Assembly (NCBI GenBank): GCA_026018925.1
Contig: JAKSZU010000027.1
Span: 6,004,198 to 6,068,197 of the forward strand
Direction of reading: 5' to 3'
From: Tupaia tana
Lineage: Eukaryota; Chordata; Mammalia; Scandentia; Tupaiidae
DNA: 64,000 nucleotides
The position numbers were made by a program, and so were the translations under genes. Below the pieces are notes generated by a model. The model worked only from the letters and a program-made list of their open reading frames with translations, made no database searches and was not told where the DNA came from. Below, in pieces: positions 63,829 through 64,000 of this stretch. Within the stretch, counting starts at the first letter, position 1; each line of letters starts with the position of its first letter.

Positions 63829-64000
63829 ACTCTTGAACATTTCTGTTACCAGTTTCATACCTGTTTTCTGCTTGGTTTTGTCAGCCAATGTCTTATCATA
63901 ACTAAACAAAATAAAACCTCGCAAGTGCAAGTTATCGCTTTTATGCTTAATCATTTATCCAATTTACTAATACGTTTTATTAATTTCTGCGTCCTCTATT
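63829..64000. other. No recognised feature
   Basis: Short AT-rich end of the window; nothing seen. Confidence 0.5.

Overview
The window looks like ordinary non-coding nuclear DNA from a placental mammal. I found no gene I would call with confidence. No ORF longer than about 60 codons resembles a known cellular protein. The longer ones are shadows of SINEs, microsatellites (a GA-rich tract gives the longest) or dead transposases. There are no rRNA genes, no functional-looking tRNA genes, no CRISPR arrays and no prokaryotic features.

The dominant component is one tRNA-derived SINE family with about 40 copies, roughly one per 1.5 kb, on both strands. It has a pol III A box (like TGGCGTAGTGGTTA), a B box (GGTTCGAGTCC), a body ending in a CT-rich stretch and GGTGAGCACACATGCCCTATAGCAAAA (quoted here only as a consensus pattern), and an A-rich tail. 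Three types can be separated by eye: long A (about 260 bp, head GGACCAGCAG), short B (about 150 bp, missing the middle of the body) and C (head GGGCTGGCCCTGTAGCCTAGTGG). It is not Alu, B1/B2, rabbit C, carnivore SINEC or bat VES. Traces of 7SL-like (Alu/B1-like) SINEs at 110-262, 1063-1290 and 20360-20470 point to Euarchontoglires. A colugo or tree shrew would fit a lineage with its own tRNA SINE, but the species is inference.

Older layers are MIR, L2, MER5A, MaLR-type LTRs, old L1 3' ends and several DNA transposons. Three need attention: an Hsmar1-like mariner with a decayed transposase (1882-3395), a large Tigger-like element with a recognisable HTH/DDE transposase remnant (17710-21461), and a small relative of the latter split by a SINE with a 12-bp target-site duplication (29358-29809).

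Layout: 1-17 kb, mixed SINE/MIR/L2/LTR with the mariner and two non-repetitive islands (14.4-14.8 and 16.2-17.1 kb); 17.7-21.5 kb, Tigger with nested insertions; 21.5-35 kb, L2, SINEs, a duplicated 180-bp segment and a GC-richer unassigned block (30.3-32.4 kb); 35-57 kb, SINEs, L1 3' ends, long simple repeats and non-repetitive islands at 43.1-43.4 and 51.3-52.1 kb; 57.2-62.5 kb, two antisense L1 ORF2 fragments broken up by SINEs. Two or three short open segments with splice-like borders (10.7-10.9 kb and 22.4-22.6 kb) are the only hints of a host gene.
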